The notes: a model not told the origin generated them from the sequence alone. Shown: positions 1-7,611, counted from the stretch's first letter. The stretch is 44,141 nucleotides of DNA from Psychromonas hadalis ATCC BAA-638 (GCF_000420245.1 NZ_ATUO01000007.1:1-44141), one strand, 5' to 3'. Made by a program: numbers and translations.

Positions 1-129
1 CCATGTACAAAGTGTTGATACACCAACACCTAAAGACGCTGCAATTTCTGTCAATGTAGTATTATCATTTCGATTAAGCGCCTTTTCTACTGCTTGTATT
101 TTAAATGATGTTGAATAACTTCTCTTCAT
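1..129 (-). CDS. Transposase OrfA-type helix-turn-helix protein, cut by window edge
   Basis: Reading from the ATG at 127-129 gives 43 residues beginning MKRSYSTSFKIQAVEKAL and continuing off the window. The start, with an alternating helical pattern ending GVGVSTLCTW, is typical of the N-terminal HTH of IS3-type OrfA or related transposases, which bind the element's terminal repeats. An AGAGG ribosome-binding site lies 8-12 bases upstream of the ATG. No terminal inverted repeat is visible at this end, so whether the element is complete cannot be judged. The family call is from memory of OrfA N-termini, not from a search. Confidence 0.6.
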   Translation of the reverse strand, partial: MKRSYSTSFKIQAVEKALNRNDNTTLTEIAASLGVGVSTLCTW

Positions 130-140
130 TATTATTACCT

Positions 141-461
141 CTAATTAAATTTAGAGGCGACAACTATCCTGACACAGGGGGCAGTGCATAGTTCACACCC
201 TCGACCCCGACCGGTGCATTTAGGACAACGAGTTGCATTTTTCGCTATCTCCTGTGCATATTTATCTAATTTATCTTTCTCACTCTGAAGAATATAATTT
301 AACTGTTCAATTCTGTAACTATCTTCATACAATTCATCTAACTGATTTTGGATCTTAAGTTGCTCTTGCTTACTTCGCGTTGCTTCTGTTCCAAATCGTT
401 TATATAACGATTTTATTTTTTTGTGTTGGGTAACTAAAGGTTTATTTAAAAGAATTTTCAT
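141..461 (-). CDS. Hypothetical protein with coiled coil and C-terminal zinc-ribbon-like cysteines
   Basis: A 106-residue protein I do not recognise. Residues about 25-72 are charged and heptad-like (many K, E, Q, L), suggesting a coiled coil. The C-terminal part carries CPKCTGRGRGCELC followed by another Cys, resembling half of a DnaJ-type zinc finger and probably able to bind one zinc ion. It ends only 11 bases before the transposase start on the same strand. It may be cargo of the older island. Function unknown. Confidence 0.5.
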   Translation of the reverse strand: MKILLNKPLVTQHKKIKSLYKRFGTEATRSKQEQLKIQNQLDELYEDSYRIEQLNYILQSEKDKLDKYAQEIAKNATRCPKCTGRGRGCELCTAPCVRIVVASKFN

Positions 462-536
462 AATAATGATGGCAACTACATCATCGTGAATAAAGCCTGC
501 AGACTGGCATTGAATTTTTATCAGATTAAGTAATTT

Positions 537-740
537 TTATTTACTGCAAGCATCATTATTGAGGTACATAGATTTGATTATTAACATACCCAGATCATGC
601 TCGGTATTTGTTAAATCAAGCGTAGCAAAAAGCTCTTCTCGAGCTAAAGTATCATGATAATAACTGCCATGGCCAAAACTATTAATACCTGATGATTTCG
701 CTTCGTAGCATTTAATATATAGCTCAACTGCTTTATTCAT
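537..740 (-). CDS. Small hypothetical protein
   Basis: A 67-residue protein starting at the ATG at 738-740 (MNKAVELYIKCYEAK); an in-frame TTG sits two codons upstream. It is soluble-looking with no signal peptide or membrane segment. It lies on the same strand and directly downstream of the broken vWA gene, about 20 bases away, so the two may have shared a transcript. Not recognised. Confidence 0.5.
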   Translation of the reverse strand: MNKAVELYIKCYEAKSSGINSFGHGSYYHDTLAREELFATLDLTNTEHDLGMLIIKSMYLNNDACSK

Positions 741-761
741 ATCCAACCTTTTTACTTAATT

Positions 762-1444
762 TTATATTTCAGGTGCCTTGAGGCTAACAATCCCATTTTC
801 TGCAACTATGATCTTGGTAAAACTGTCACAAAACCATGCAAAGAGCTTATCAATTTGATTAACATTTATAACTAAAGGCGCTATAGATGAGAATTTAGCC
901 AGATCTTCATGCTCTTTACCAATATTTATAATAAAGACAATTAATTGCTTATCTAAACTATAGCGATGTAATTTTTTGCTGTTTCTTCACCATAATCATC
1001 GCCCAAACCATCTGTAACTAATATCAGCCAGGGACGTTTTACTTTTATATCGTTATTTTTTAGCTTGTGCTCGCGAGTGAGTAGCATATTAAACGCAACT
1101 TCCAACCCTTGCACCATTGCTAAATCTTTACCATAGGCTCCCAATAAAGGGATGGAATGAATATCTTGAACTGGTTTGAGGGAAGTAACCACTCGGCAAT
1201 AATCCGCAGTCTGAATTAATGCCAATTCAAGGTTTTGTTTTGTTTCAATGTGTTCTTTAAGATTTAAAATGAACGTTTCAATGGCATCGTTAATTGCTTT
1301 TATTGATTGCCCTTGTGCTTCTTTATTTACTGCCACTACAATAGCGACAGGCAATATTCTATCCTGCGATAAGCGTTGTTTGGCTTGCGCTTGAGAATTT
1401 AATTCATTCACTATTTCGAAGCCCTGTAAAATAGATTTATTCAC
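762..1444 (-). pseudogene. vWA-domain protein (TerY-like), frameshifted
   Basis: The open part (953-1444) encodes 163 residues of a von Willebrand factor A fold: an N-terminal strand region RILPVAIVVAVN where a DxSxS MIDAS would be expected, and a C-terminal strand PWLILVTDGLGDD carrying the conserved TDG. It stops early at NYIAIV. Reading one base differently at the run of six T's (972-977 on the plus strand) continues as KLHRYSLDKQLIVFIINIG and runs to a stop at 762-764, restoring a vWA length near 225 residues. This is most simply a one-base deletion in a homopolymer. TerY-like vWA proteins are metal-binding partners of tellurite-resistance and stress kinases. The first MIDAS motif looks degenerate (AIVVAVNKE). 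Confidence 0.65.
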
Positions 1445-1934
1445 GGAAACGTCCTGTTAAATAAGTAAGTTGTTGATGATTATGTCGTGACTGTAAAATA
1501 TATAAAGGATGTAATGCTCAAATTAAGTGTCTGAGAAATAATAATTGTGTGAAAGGTGCAATTGTTACTTCAAGCTATGAATGCGGTCATTTTATTACTG
1601 ATAAGGGGATGGGCGGTATAGGTTAGCCATTATTGCAATATGACCTATACCAGTAATCCAAAAATATTTATAAACTAAGTGATAGCAAGGGCTGTAGCTA
1701 TTTAAATAACTATTACTCTATTTATTATTATTTATATAAATAGTTGGTAAATAGGGCTGTAGCGCCTGTGGTTAAAGGGTTCGACCTGATTTGGTGCTGG
1801 TATAGGTCTGAAATAGACCTATACCAGCTGTAGCCCATGCTATTAAAGGGCTGCAGCATGGGTGGTAGTGCTGTCGATGGTTAGCTGTTTTGATAACCGC
1901 GAAATAGTAATGATTAACCCGCTTTAAATATGCA
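1445..1934. other. Non-coding spacer rich in palindromes
   Basis: No convincing gene in 490 bases. The segment holds a 14-bp perfect inverted repeat at 1796-1828, a related 9-bp inverted repeat at 1615-1651, an 8-bp one at 1834-1862, and two direct copies of AGGGCTGTAGC at 1688-1698 and 1753-1763. It separates the broken vWA gene from the broken integrase of the older island. Confidence 0.6.
1796..1828. repeat. 14-bp perfect inverted repeat with 5-nt loop
   Basis: GCTGGTATAGGTCT (1796-1809) and AGACCTATACCAGC (1815-1828) are exact reverse complements around the loop GAAAT. The core word GGTATAGGT recurs at 1615-1623 with its complement at 1643-1651. There is no T-run on either side, so it is not an obvious terminator. 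It could be a protein-binding palindrome or a REP-like element. Confidence 0.75.
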
Positions 1935-3190
1935 TTAACTGTTTACTACTTTGAGTTCTTGAGTGCCTGTTAAGCTCATATTGCCTATCGATGCTTGCTC
2001 GATATGATCACTCCACCAACTCATCACTTTTTGTCGTCTTTCAATATATTCACTGCGGTTATATGCTTTTCTCGCTTCATTAGCATCAATATGTGAGAGG
2101 CATGATTCTATAACATCACCATCAAACCCTTGTTCATTTAATGTGGTACTCGCTAGCGCACGAAGACCATGCGCAACTAATCGACCTTTAAACCCATTCT
2201 GCCTATGGCTACATTGGCTGTTGATTCATTGGCGTGTTTGCGTGGGTTACGATCCGCTGGAAATAAAAATTCACGGTGGCCACTGATAGGTTTGATAAAT
2301 GCAAGTAATGCGATGGTTTGATCGGTTAATGGAATGCTATGGGCACGATTCATTTTCATGCGTTCGGCGGGAATATTTCAAATTCTTGCTTCAACGTCGA
2401 TCTCTTCCCATCTTGCGCCGGCAGATTCATTGGGTCTGCATATGGTATGTAACTGCCATTCAATTAAACAACGGGTAATTATTTTAATACTGGCGGTATT
2501 AAGGGCTGCCATTAATTCAGGTAACTCATTTGGTTTAAGGGTAGGCATGTGGTTTTTCTTCGGTACCTCAAATGCTTTGTTAATACCAGCAAGCGCGTTG
2601 CTACTAACAAGGCCTGTATTTACGGCAAAAACCATCACTTCATTAATCCGTTGGCATAATCGTCTTACTGTTTCTAGGCTACCTTTTGCACTAACAGGGC
2701 GGATCACATCAATAACTTTTGGTGCAGTTAATTTGTTTAATGGGATGTTTCCCAGCTTAGGGAATATATGCAGTTCAAGCGATCGCCATGTATCAATCGC
2801 ATAGTTTTGACTTACTTTGGTCTTCTTTACTTCAAACCATTTTATAGCAGTATTTTGAAAGGTATTACTATTTGCTTCGTCTTCTAACTGCTCTTTTGAA
2901 TCTTTTTCATGTTTAGGGTTTAAGCCTTTGGCTAGAAGCTCTCTTGCAGATGTTCTTAATTTTCTGGCTTCAGCTAAAGATATTGCCGGATAGAGACCAA
3001 AACTCATCGAGGTCATTTTTTTAGTGTAGGGGCACTTGAAGTTTAAGATCCAACTTTTAGTGCCGTTGGACGCTATTTTTATTTGTAAGCCATCACCATC
3101 AGAAAGCTTCTTGGCGATTAACTTACCATCTTTCAAAGTGGGCTTTGCTTGTTTAACTTCTGTATTGGTTAGGGGAGTAGTTCTAGCCAT
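1935..3190 (-). pseudogene. P4-family tyrosine integrase, inactivated
   Basis: The N-terminal 270 residues (MARTTPLTNTEVKQAKPTLK..., stop at 2378-2380) show the DUF4102-like domain of P4/CP4 integrases and a catalytic Arg region (ICRPNESAGARWEEID). The stop is a TGA where TGG (Trp) is expected, and the same frame continues as NIPAERMKMNRAHSIPLTDQ down to about 2190. There a missing T in TTTAAAG (around 2189-2192) shifts the frame. The next frame resumes as GRLVAHGLRALASTTLNEQG (HxxR box) and ends with KAYNRSEYIERR, containing the nucleophilic Tyr, at a stop at 1935-1937. Two independent lesions mean no full-length enzyme. Its 5' end points toward the ssrA-derived repeat at 3351, as for islands integrated at tmRNA genes. 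Confidence 0.88.
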
Positions 3191-3241
3191 TATCTAGTAC
3201 CGCCTTTTACTTAACTGATGTGGTACTAGATATAGTACTAG
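3191..3241. promoter_or_regulatory. Repeated CTAGTACC half-sites upstream of the P4-type integrase
   Basis: TATCTAGTACC (3191-3201) and GGTACTAGATA (3222-3232) form an 11-bp perfect inverted repeat, followed by a third related copy AGTACTAG (3234-3241). They lie just upstream of the integrase ATG (3190), where P4-like elements carry integrase or excisionase arm sites and an autoregulated int promoter. Assignment as arm or operator sites is inference. Confidence 0.5.
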
Positions 3242-3285
3242 TTAAAATGCTGGATGTCAGCAATGCCCCTCGTACCCTACAGACA

Positions 3286-3326
3286 TAAAAAAACCCGCAA
3301 AGTGAGTGGTAATCAGCTTTGCGGGT
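3286..3326 (-). terminator. Intrinsic terminator beside the left ssrA fragment
   Basis: ACCCGCAAAG (3293-3302) pairs with CTTTGCGGGT (3317-3326). On the minus strand the stem is followed by a run of T (plus-strand A's at 3287-3293). Its position relative to the ssrA 3' fragment matches the terminator at 40071-40111 next to intact ssrA. It was probably the tmRNA terminator before the prophage inserted. Confidence 0.7.
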
Positions 3327-3350
3327 CTTAGTCGGTCCTTAACAGACCTA

Positions 3351-3380
3351 TAGGTGGTGGAGATGGGGGGAGTCGAACCC
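3351..3380. repeat. attL: direct repeat of the ssrA 3' end
   Basis: Thirty bases identical to 40141-40170, containing TGGAGATGGGGGGAGTCGAA, the T-arm and acceptor end of tmRNA on the minus strand. Homology continues imperfectly leftward (TTAGTCGGT and neighbouring bases in both). Beyond the repeat the left copy diverges (CTGCCACACC), so this is a fragment and not a second tmRNA gene. The P2-like integrase starts about 100 bases inside the element. Confidence 0.9.
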
Positions 3381-3471
3381 TGCCACACCCCTTTAAATCA
3401 GTCACTTATCAGTACCTATGCAGGCTTGCAACGTCACCAAGTGCCATGTAACGCCATGTGATGCCACTAAT

Positions 3472-3489
3472 GTGGACACAATATGGTCA
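3472..3489. repeat. Candidate integrase arm site, left end
   Basis: GTGGACACAATATGGTCA matches 40009-40026 at 17 of 18 bases. The two copies sit about 90 and 115 bases inside the two prophage ends, so in the circular phage they flank the attachment core like arm-type Int sites. Smaller repeats (GTGCCATGTA, ACGCCATGTG, ATGCCACTAA at 3441-3470) lie next to it in 10-bp phase. Confidence 0.5.
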
Positions 3490-4485
3490 TTTATCCACGT
3501 CTGATAGCGGATTTAATCTAATCGCATCTTCTAAATGTGCAGGTGAAAAATGGGCGTATTTCATGGTGTCTGTAATGCTTGCATGACCGAGTATTTGTTG
3601 TAACACCAATATATTTCCCCCGTTCATCATAAAGTGACTCGCAAATGTATGCCTTAAAACGTGTGTTGACTGCCCTTTAGGGAGTCGAACCCCCGTCCGA
3701 TTTACTGCCATTTTGAATGACTTAATACAGTTGCTAAATAGTCGGCCACTGTTTTGTGGTAATTCGTTATACAGCGATTCGCTGATGGGTACGGCTCTGC
3801 GTTTGTTACCCTTGGTATGAATAAAGGTAATGCGATAGGGCGATAATTGCGATCCCGTTAATGATTCAGCTTCACCCCAACGGCAACCCGTAGAGATACA
3901 AATCTTAGAGATAAGGTAAGCATCAAAGTTACGGCCTTTCTTTAATTCATCAAAAACTAAGGTGATCTCATCTGGTTTCAGAAAGCCCATCTCAGGCTGT
4001 TTATATTTTAATGCACGTAGTTCAGAGAGGGGGTTGCCATGTGTCCACTCGCCTAATCGCTTTAGTTCGTTAAAAAGAGCATTTAAGTAAGTCTGGTCAT
4101 TGTTGGCAGTTTTGATAGAAACATCTTGAATACGCAGTTGTCGATATTTTGAAAAGTCGCTGGCGCTGATATTTTTAGCGATTGGATTACGCATCATTAA
4201 TGACAGTGCTAATAGTTTGTTTTTACGTTTCTTACCATCGCTGAGTGCTTGGCCGTGCAAACTAAACCACAATTCAATCAGTTCATCTAATCGGCGGTTA
4301 TCAACTTTCTCAGGTTGCCATGCCTTATCTTCCGATTTGGCTAATGTATATTGTACAAAACGTTTCGCTTCACCTTGAGTATCAAAACGCTTACGAACAC
4401 GTGCGCCTTTCGTACCAGTAGGGCGAAAATCGACAAGATATGTTCCATTAGATTGTTTTTTTACTGACACTTGGCAAACACTCAA
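3487..4485 (-). CDS. int: P2-type tyrosine integrase
   Basis: A 332-residue site-specific recombinase that integrates and excises the prophage at ssrA. An N-terminal arm-binding domain (residues 1-55) and a SAM-like core-binding domain (about 60-160) precede the catalytic domain. The catalytic set is visible: Arg202 in STGCRWGE, Lys225 in HTKGNKRR, the HVLRHTF box with His275 and Arg278, His301 in LGHAS, and Tyr310 in MKYAHF. Length and motif spacing fit the phage P2 integrase family. The stop lies beside the attL arm repeats. Upstream of the ATG, ATGGC/CATGGCAC words (4495-4521) mirror the GCCATG words near attL, suggesting Int or Cox sites at both ends. Confidence 0.93.
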   Translation of the reverse strand: MSVCQVSVKKQSNGTYLVDFRPTGTKGARVRKRFDTQGEAKRFVQYTLAKSEDKAWQPEKVDNRRLDELIELWFSLHGQALSDGKKRKNKLLALSLMMRNPIAKNISASDFSKYRQLRIQDVSIKTANNDQTYLNALFNELKRLGEWTHGNPLSELRALKYKQPEMGFLKPDEITLVFDELKKGRNFDAYLISKICISTGCRWGEAESLTGSQLSPYRITFIHTKGNKRRAVPISESLYNELPQNSGRLFSNCIKSFKMAVNRTGVRLPKGQSTHVLRHTFASHFMMNGGNILVLQQILGHASITDTMKYAHFSPAHLEDAIRLNPLSDVDK

Positions 4486-4651
4486 AAAGGGTTAATGGCG
4501 CTTTATGGTATCACATGGCACTTAATGACGTTATATAATCAAAGAGTGATTGCCTTTTGTGTTTAGGTTTCCTAAAATGGTCATATAAATATTTAAATAT
4601 TTACTTATTTATAAAACACTTAAAATTTATTTGCGTTCAAAGGAGAAGGTA

Positions 4652-4825
4652 ATGCAAAAAGTTAAATATACCTTACAAGCTAGCGTTGGTGGAGCAGGTC
4701 TTGGTCTTGCTATTTTAGGTGGATTATCATTTCTACCAGCCGTAAGTTTTTCTGAGGGTTTCGTTTTTGCTACAGCTGCAATTACATCACTGGGATTGGC
4801 TGTTTACACCCTTATCAAAGCGTAA
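4652..4825 (+). CDS. Small two-helix membrane protein
   Basis: A 57-residue protein from the ATG at 4652, chosen because AAGGAGAAGG lies just upstream; an in-frame upstream start at 4631 has no comparable site. Two hydrophobic helices are apparent: residues about 12-30 (SVGGAGLGLAILGGLSFLPA) and about 36-55 (EGFVFATAAITSLGLAVYTL). Its stop overlaps the next start (TAATG), so the two are translationally coupled. It belongs to the cassette between int and repressor, where P2-like phages carry non-essential genes. No known family recognised. Confidence 0.6.
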   Translation: MQKVKYTLQASVGGAGLGLAILGGLSFLPAVSFSEGFVFATAAITSLGLAVYTLIKA

Positions 4826-5157
4826 TGCTTTCGTTTCTATTTGATCCCCGAACAACAGAGCAACTGATTAAATTCTATTTTTCGTGGATTATTATCCTGT
4901 TTTTACTCCACATGTTATTCGACAAATTCAGTGAACATACCTCTGATCATAATTGGAAAAAGTTAAAAGACAAAATTAGCGAGTTATATACATCTGCATC
5001 AGTCGCTAGTTCTTTGTTGCTTGGCCTTATGATTTTACATGGATTTAAGAGTCACCCATTATTTGGAAATGACATCATCCTTATCCCGTTAATTTTAAGT
5101 GCACTTACGGGGATTATTGTTGGAATTGATTCCCTCATTCCCAAAGCGAAAAAATAG
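4825..5157 (+). CDS. Three-helix membrane protein, unknown
   Basis: 110 residues with three likely membrane segments: about 16-33 (FYFSWIIILFLLHMLF), 58-75 (ASSLLLGLMILHGF) and 84-102 (IILIPLILSALTGIIVGI). A charged cytoplasmic or periplasmic loop (HTSDHNWKKLKDKISELY) separates the first two, and the tail is basic. It is coupled to the preceding gene by TAATG and ends in a strong terminator, making a two-gene unit. Such pairs between int and repressor in temperate phages often act in exclusion or defence, but nothing in the sequence identifies that role. Confidence 0.6.
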   Translation: MLSFLFDPRTTEQLIKFYFSWIIILFLLHMLFDKFSEHTSDHNWKKLKDKISELYTSASVASSLLLGLMILHGFKSHPLFGNDIILIPLILSALTGIIVGIDSLIPKAKK

Positions 5158-5179
5158 CCCACAACTTAGTGGGCTTTTT
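5157..5179 (+). terminator. Intrinsic terminator after the two-gene membrane unit
   Basis: GCCCAC (5157-5162) and GTGGGC (5169-5174) form a 6-bp stem with a 6-nt loop followed by TTTTT. The stem begins inside the stop codon of the preceding gene. Confidence 0.8.
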
Positions 5180-5210
5180 ATTACCTTAAAACAATCAACA
5201 GGCATACATT

Positions 5211-5378
5211 ATGCGAAAGGTATTCTACGGGCTTATTTTAATTACATCGTTAGTAACGGTAGGGTTGCAGTATGCCTACATACAAAAACTAGAAGGTGAT
5301 GTTGCTTACCTTAAGGTATTGTATGAAAAGATTGAAAAGGAATTTAATGAGCTTAATTTACTTGGAAAAGATGTTTAA
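5211..5378 (+). CDS. Small membrane-anchored coiled-coil protein
   Basis: A 55-residue frame from ATG 5211 (MRKVFYGLILITSLVTVGLQ...), with one N-terminal transmembrane or signal-anchor segment (residues 4-22) and a charged helix after it (KLEGDVAYLKVLYEKIEKEF). Not recognised. The last 14 codons (EKEFNELNLLGKDV) are repeated nearly exactly at 5434-5480, showing a local duplication. The ribosome-binding site is weak (no clear AGGA). The layout resembles small i-spanin-like or inhibitor proteins, but that is speculation. Confidence 0.5.
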   Translation: MRKVFYGLILITSLVTVGLQYAYIQKLEGDVAYLKVLYEKIEKEFNELNLLGKDV

Positions 5379-5399
5379 TTAATTTGTAGGTAAAAAAGC

Positions 5400-5480
5400 A
5401 TGGGTGTCCTGCCTTTTTTGTTGTTTGATAACGTTGAAAAAGAGTTTAATGAGCTTAAACTCCTTGGTAAAGAAACATAA
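5400..5480 (+). pseudogene. 26-codon chimeric fragment: repeat start joined to a duplicated gene end
   Basis: ATG 5400 opens MGVLPFLLFDN and then reads VEKEFNELKLLGKET, the latter duplicating the C-terminus of the preceding gene. The first part (ATGGGTGTCCTGCCTTTTTT) recurs at 5554-5573 and, more loosely, at 39732 where it starts a real gene (MDVLSFFLDQ). This looks like a recombination footprint and probably not a functional gene. Confidence 0.5.
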
Positions 5481-5583
5481 GTCTACTCGTTAGACTTATA
5501 TCCTTTGATCTGAATTATTCAATCTCAGCTTTCAGAGTATTCAGATATAAGCTATGGATGTCCTGCCTTTTTTACTGCCTTTT

Positions 5584-5937
5584 TTACTTATAAAGCTTAG
5601 ATTTTGCGATTATTGCATCATCTAATTGAGCTTCTAATTTCGTTGTATCTAAACCATTACCTTTATGTTCTTCGATTTGTTGCCTTAAAAAAGAAATCGC
5701 TCTATCGACTTTATTGTTGACCGTTTTTTCTGCAATTGTTTCTCCATTAAAGTGTAGGAAAATCCAATAGCAAATAGTGACAGTACCACTTGCTATAATG
5801 GGAGACATTGCTGATAGAGCTTTTATTGAGTCAGCATCGAGTCCCATGAGGTTATATTGACACAGGCAGACTAAGATTGTTGAAACACCAGCTGCGGCAC
5901 CTACTAACCCTTTATTATTTTCAGTTTTATTTGCCAT
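5584..5937 (-). CDS. Two-helix membrane protein with C-terminal coiled coil
   Basis: 117 residues. Likely membrane segments span about 11-31 (LVGAAAGVSTILVCLCQYNL) and 44-63 (MSPIIASGTVTICYWIFL). The remainder is a charged helix (VDRAISFLRQQIEEHKGNGL onward) probably in the cytoplasm. It is the last gene of a minus-strand run, and its ATG touches the stop of the upstream 81-residue protein (shared base 5937), indicating coupling. Co-directional with the repressor, so it may be expressed in the lysogen. No family recognised. Confidence 0.65.
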   Translation of the reverse strand: MANKTENNKGLVGAAAGVSTILVCLCQYNLMGLDADSIKALSAMSPIIASGTVTICYWIFLHFNGETIAEKTVNNKVDRAISFLRQQIEEHKGNGLDTTKLEAQLDDAIIAKSKLYK

Positions 5938-6182
5938 CAGGAAATAATTCTCCCGTTGGAAGCAAGAATTGTATCAATCAGCTCTTTATTATTTTCAATA
6001 TTCACTTTTTTAGTGACGGTTTTTCCTGAGGCTAGCTTAATTTCAAAGGTAATTGTTTTTGGTGGGAAAAATCTAACGACAAAAGCTTCCCCTAGCGCTG
6101 TAAATAAACGCCATATAAAAGGGAGTGTTAGAAGTATTCCTAGCAGAAGGAATAAATCTAAATATGCTTTTTCGTCTGTCAT
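5937..6182 (-). CDS. Single-span membrane protein with soluble C-terminal domain
   Basis: 81 residues: one N-terminal membrane helix (about 8-28, LDLFLLLGILLTLPFIWRLF), then a small beta-rich domain (KTITFEIKLASGKTVTKKVN) and an Asn/Ile-rich tail. It starts one base after the stop of the 299-residue upstream gene and overlaps the downstream gene by one base, so the three are a tight operon. The tail domain somewhat resembles a ubiquitin-like strand-turn-strand, but this is not secure. Function unknown. Confidence 0.65.
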   Translation of the reverse strand: MTDEKAYLDLFLLLGILLTLPFIWRLFTALGEAFVVRFFPPKTITFEIKLASGKTVTKKVNIENNKELIDTILASNGRIIS

Positions 6183-6183
6183 T

Positions 6184-7083
6184 TTATTCCTGAGATTGAG
6201 ATTGCGTTACATTTCTTGTTACTTGGAGTATATACCTTTTATATGTCGTTTTTGATCCATGAAGCACTTTTTTTACTGTTCTTAATTTTACTGAGTATAA
6301 GTCAGATTTTGCGAATTGTAGCTGATTTTCATTAATCTTATTAATGAAAACGTTATCTTGCATTATGATTGGAACGATAGAGTTAGAAGAGTCTTGTAAT
6401 TCAACTTTCCAGCCTGCATGTCCATCAAAGTTAATATTCGTAAACCGCACGGTTGTTTGGTCTTCAGTATCAAATACTTGATCAACAACATTAGAGCTAA
6501 GCGATTTGAAGTATTGAGTTTCATCATTTATAAATTTAAGGACTTCGTTGTCTTGCTCATCTTTAATGATGAATTTTGGATTAGTGGCCCCATCTAACGG
6601 CGCACTAATTACTTTATCAAGACTGTCTCGAAAAACTTTATTAACAATAAGGTCAGCGATATGGTGAGGAAGTTCCATCTTTGAATCATCATCTAAGTGA
6701 ACGGTTGATATTCCACCGTCACCTTTTTCAATAAGCTTTACTTTTCTGGATTTGACTGCTTTTATTGCTCCAAATACCGTCGCGACTCCTGCTGCTACAG
6801 GGATAAGCCCTAGCGCAGAAAGTGGGTTGATACCCGTAGCGCTCAAGTAGGTAATAAATTCAACAACAAATGAACCTTCAGAATTGGCTTTAACTTCAAC
6901 TTTCAAGTCAGCATCTTTGGCATTTATGTATGCATCAGCATCTTTGATCACGTTAGCCATATTACTAATTGCATTACCAAGCGTTAATGCATCAATCGTG
7001 TGATCACTTGTTTCATCTGTATCATAAGAAATTTTAAAAATGCGCTTGTTGTCATCTTGTGTTTGAGAAATTAAAGTTGTCAT
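6184..7083 (-). CDS. Prophage membrane-hairpin protein, DUF7946-like
   Basis: 299 residues. The N-terminal domain (about 14-75) is alpha/beta with IDALTLGNAISNMANVIKDA and a GSFVVEF strand, a pattern I associate with a family of phage-encoded uncharacterised proteins (DUF7946-like; from memory, not searched). A membrane hairpin follows (about 78-108, NPLSALGLIPVAAGVATVFG). The C-terminal 185 residues are soluble and beta-rich, ending in YILQVTRNVTQSQSQE. It heads a three-gene block with two small membrane proteins, spaced 1 base or overlapping. A role in superinfection exclusion or membrane-linked defence is inference from layout only. Confidence 0.6.
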   Translation of the reverse strand: MTTLISQTQDDNKRIFKISYDTDETSDHTIDALTLGNAISNMANVIKDADAYINAKDADLKVEVKANSEGSFVVEFITYLSATGINPLSALGLIPVAAGVATVFGAIKAVKSRKVKLIEKGDGGISTVHLDDDSKMELPHHIADLIVNKVFRDSLDKVISAPLDGATNPKFIIKDEQDNEVLKFINDETQYFKSLSSNVVDQVFDTEDQTTVRFTNINFDGHAGWKVELQDSSNSIVPIIMQDNVFINKINENQLQFAKSDLYSVKLRTVKKVLHGSKTTYKRYILQVTRNVTQSQSQE

Positions 7084-7105
7084 TATTGCCTCTAAAGTTA
7101 GTTAA

Positions 7106-7555
7106 TTATTTACCCAAACTGTCAAACATTTCACCTGTAATTAATAGCTTTTGATTATCTAGCCTAAAGTATGACTTAGAGTCTTTTGTATTAATTAATT
7201 TTATAGAAACTTCAAGTGTTGCTGTCTTAGTATCTGCGGATAGAGTTGTAAAATATGCCGTTACTGTAGTGGAGTGTTTAGATGATTGGATGTAATAAAC
7301 ACCATCCCAATTACACTCGGTATTAAGCTTTTTATTGTTTTTGCTTTTAGACTTGGTTATCGTATTTGATGTTATAAGCTTATTGTTCAATGATATTGTG
7401 CAGTAGTTTTCATCACTTTCACCAAAGTAAATATCAGTCGTTGCTTGCCCGTTCAAGTTGCCATCAGTTACAAGCATTGTTTTTAATTCGCTAGATTGTA
7501 CAAAAGATGAATACAAGGCAATTACTGGTGCGAAAATTAAGAAAAACTTTTTCAT
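7106..7555 (-). CDS. Exported protein with signal peptide, unknown
   Basis: 149 residues. A classical Sec signal peptide, MKKFFLIFAPVIALYSSFVQ, is probably cleaved near QS-SE (about residue 22). The mature part is Ser/Thr/Lys-rich and beta-like with two cysteines (YCTISL and ECNWDG) that could form a disulfide. No lipobox, so it is periplasmic or secreted. Upstream and co-directional are the endonuclease I gene and the CI repressor, which suggests lysogen expression. It sits 22 bases before the membrane trio. Function unknown. Confidence 0.6.
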   Translation of the reverse strand: MKKFFLIFAPVIALYSSFVQSSELKTMLVTDGNLNGQATTDIYFGESDENYCTISLNNKLITSNTITKSKSKNNKKLNTECNWDGVYYIQSSKHSTTVTAYFTTLSADTKTATLEVSIKLINTKDSKSYFRLDNQKLLITGEMFDSLGK

Positions 7556-7611
7556 TAGTGGATCCTAAATAAAATTTCTACAGAGACTTCAAGCTAACTT
7601 CCCTTTGAAAA

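Noticed and set aside
2334-2804. Plus-strand open frame of 156 codons
   Set aside because: Antisense shadow of the P4-type integrase; no family pattern.
3351-3390. tRNA-like sequence GGGAGTCGAACCC
   Set aside because: It looks like a tRNA T-arm, but matches the ssrA 3' end exactly and lacks other arms.
4652-5157. Toxin-antitoxin pair
   Set aside because: Both proteins are plain membrane proteins without antitoxin-like DNA-binding or known toxin pattern.
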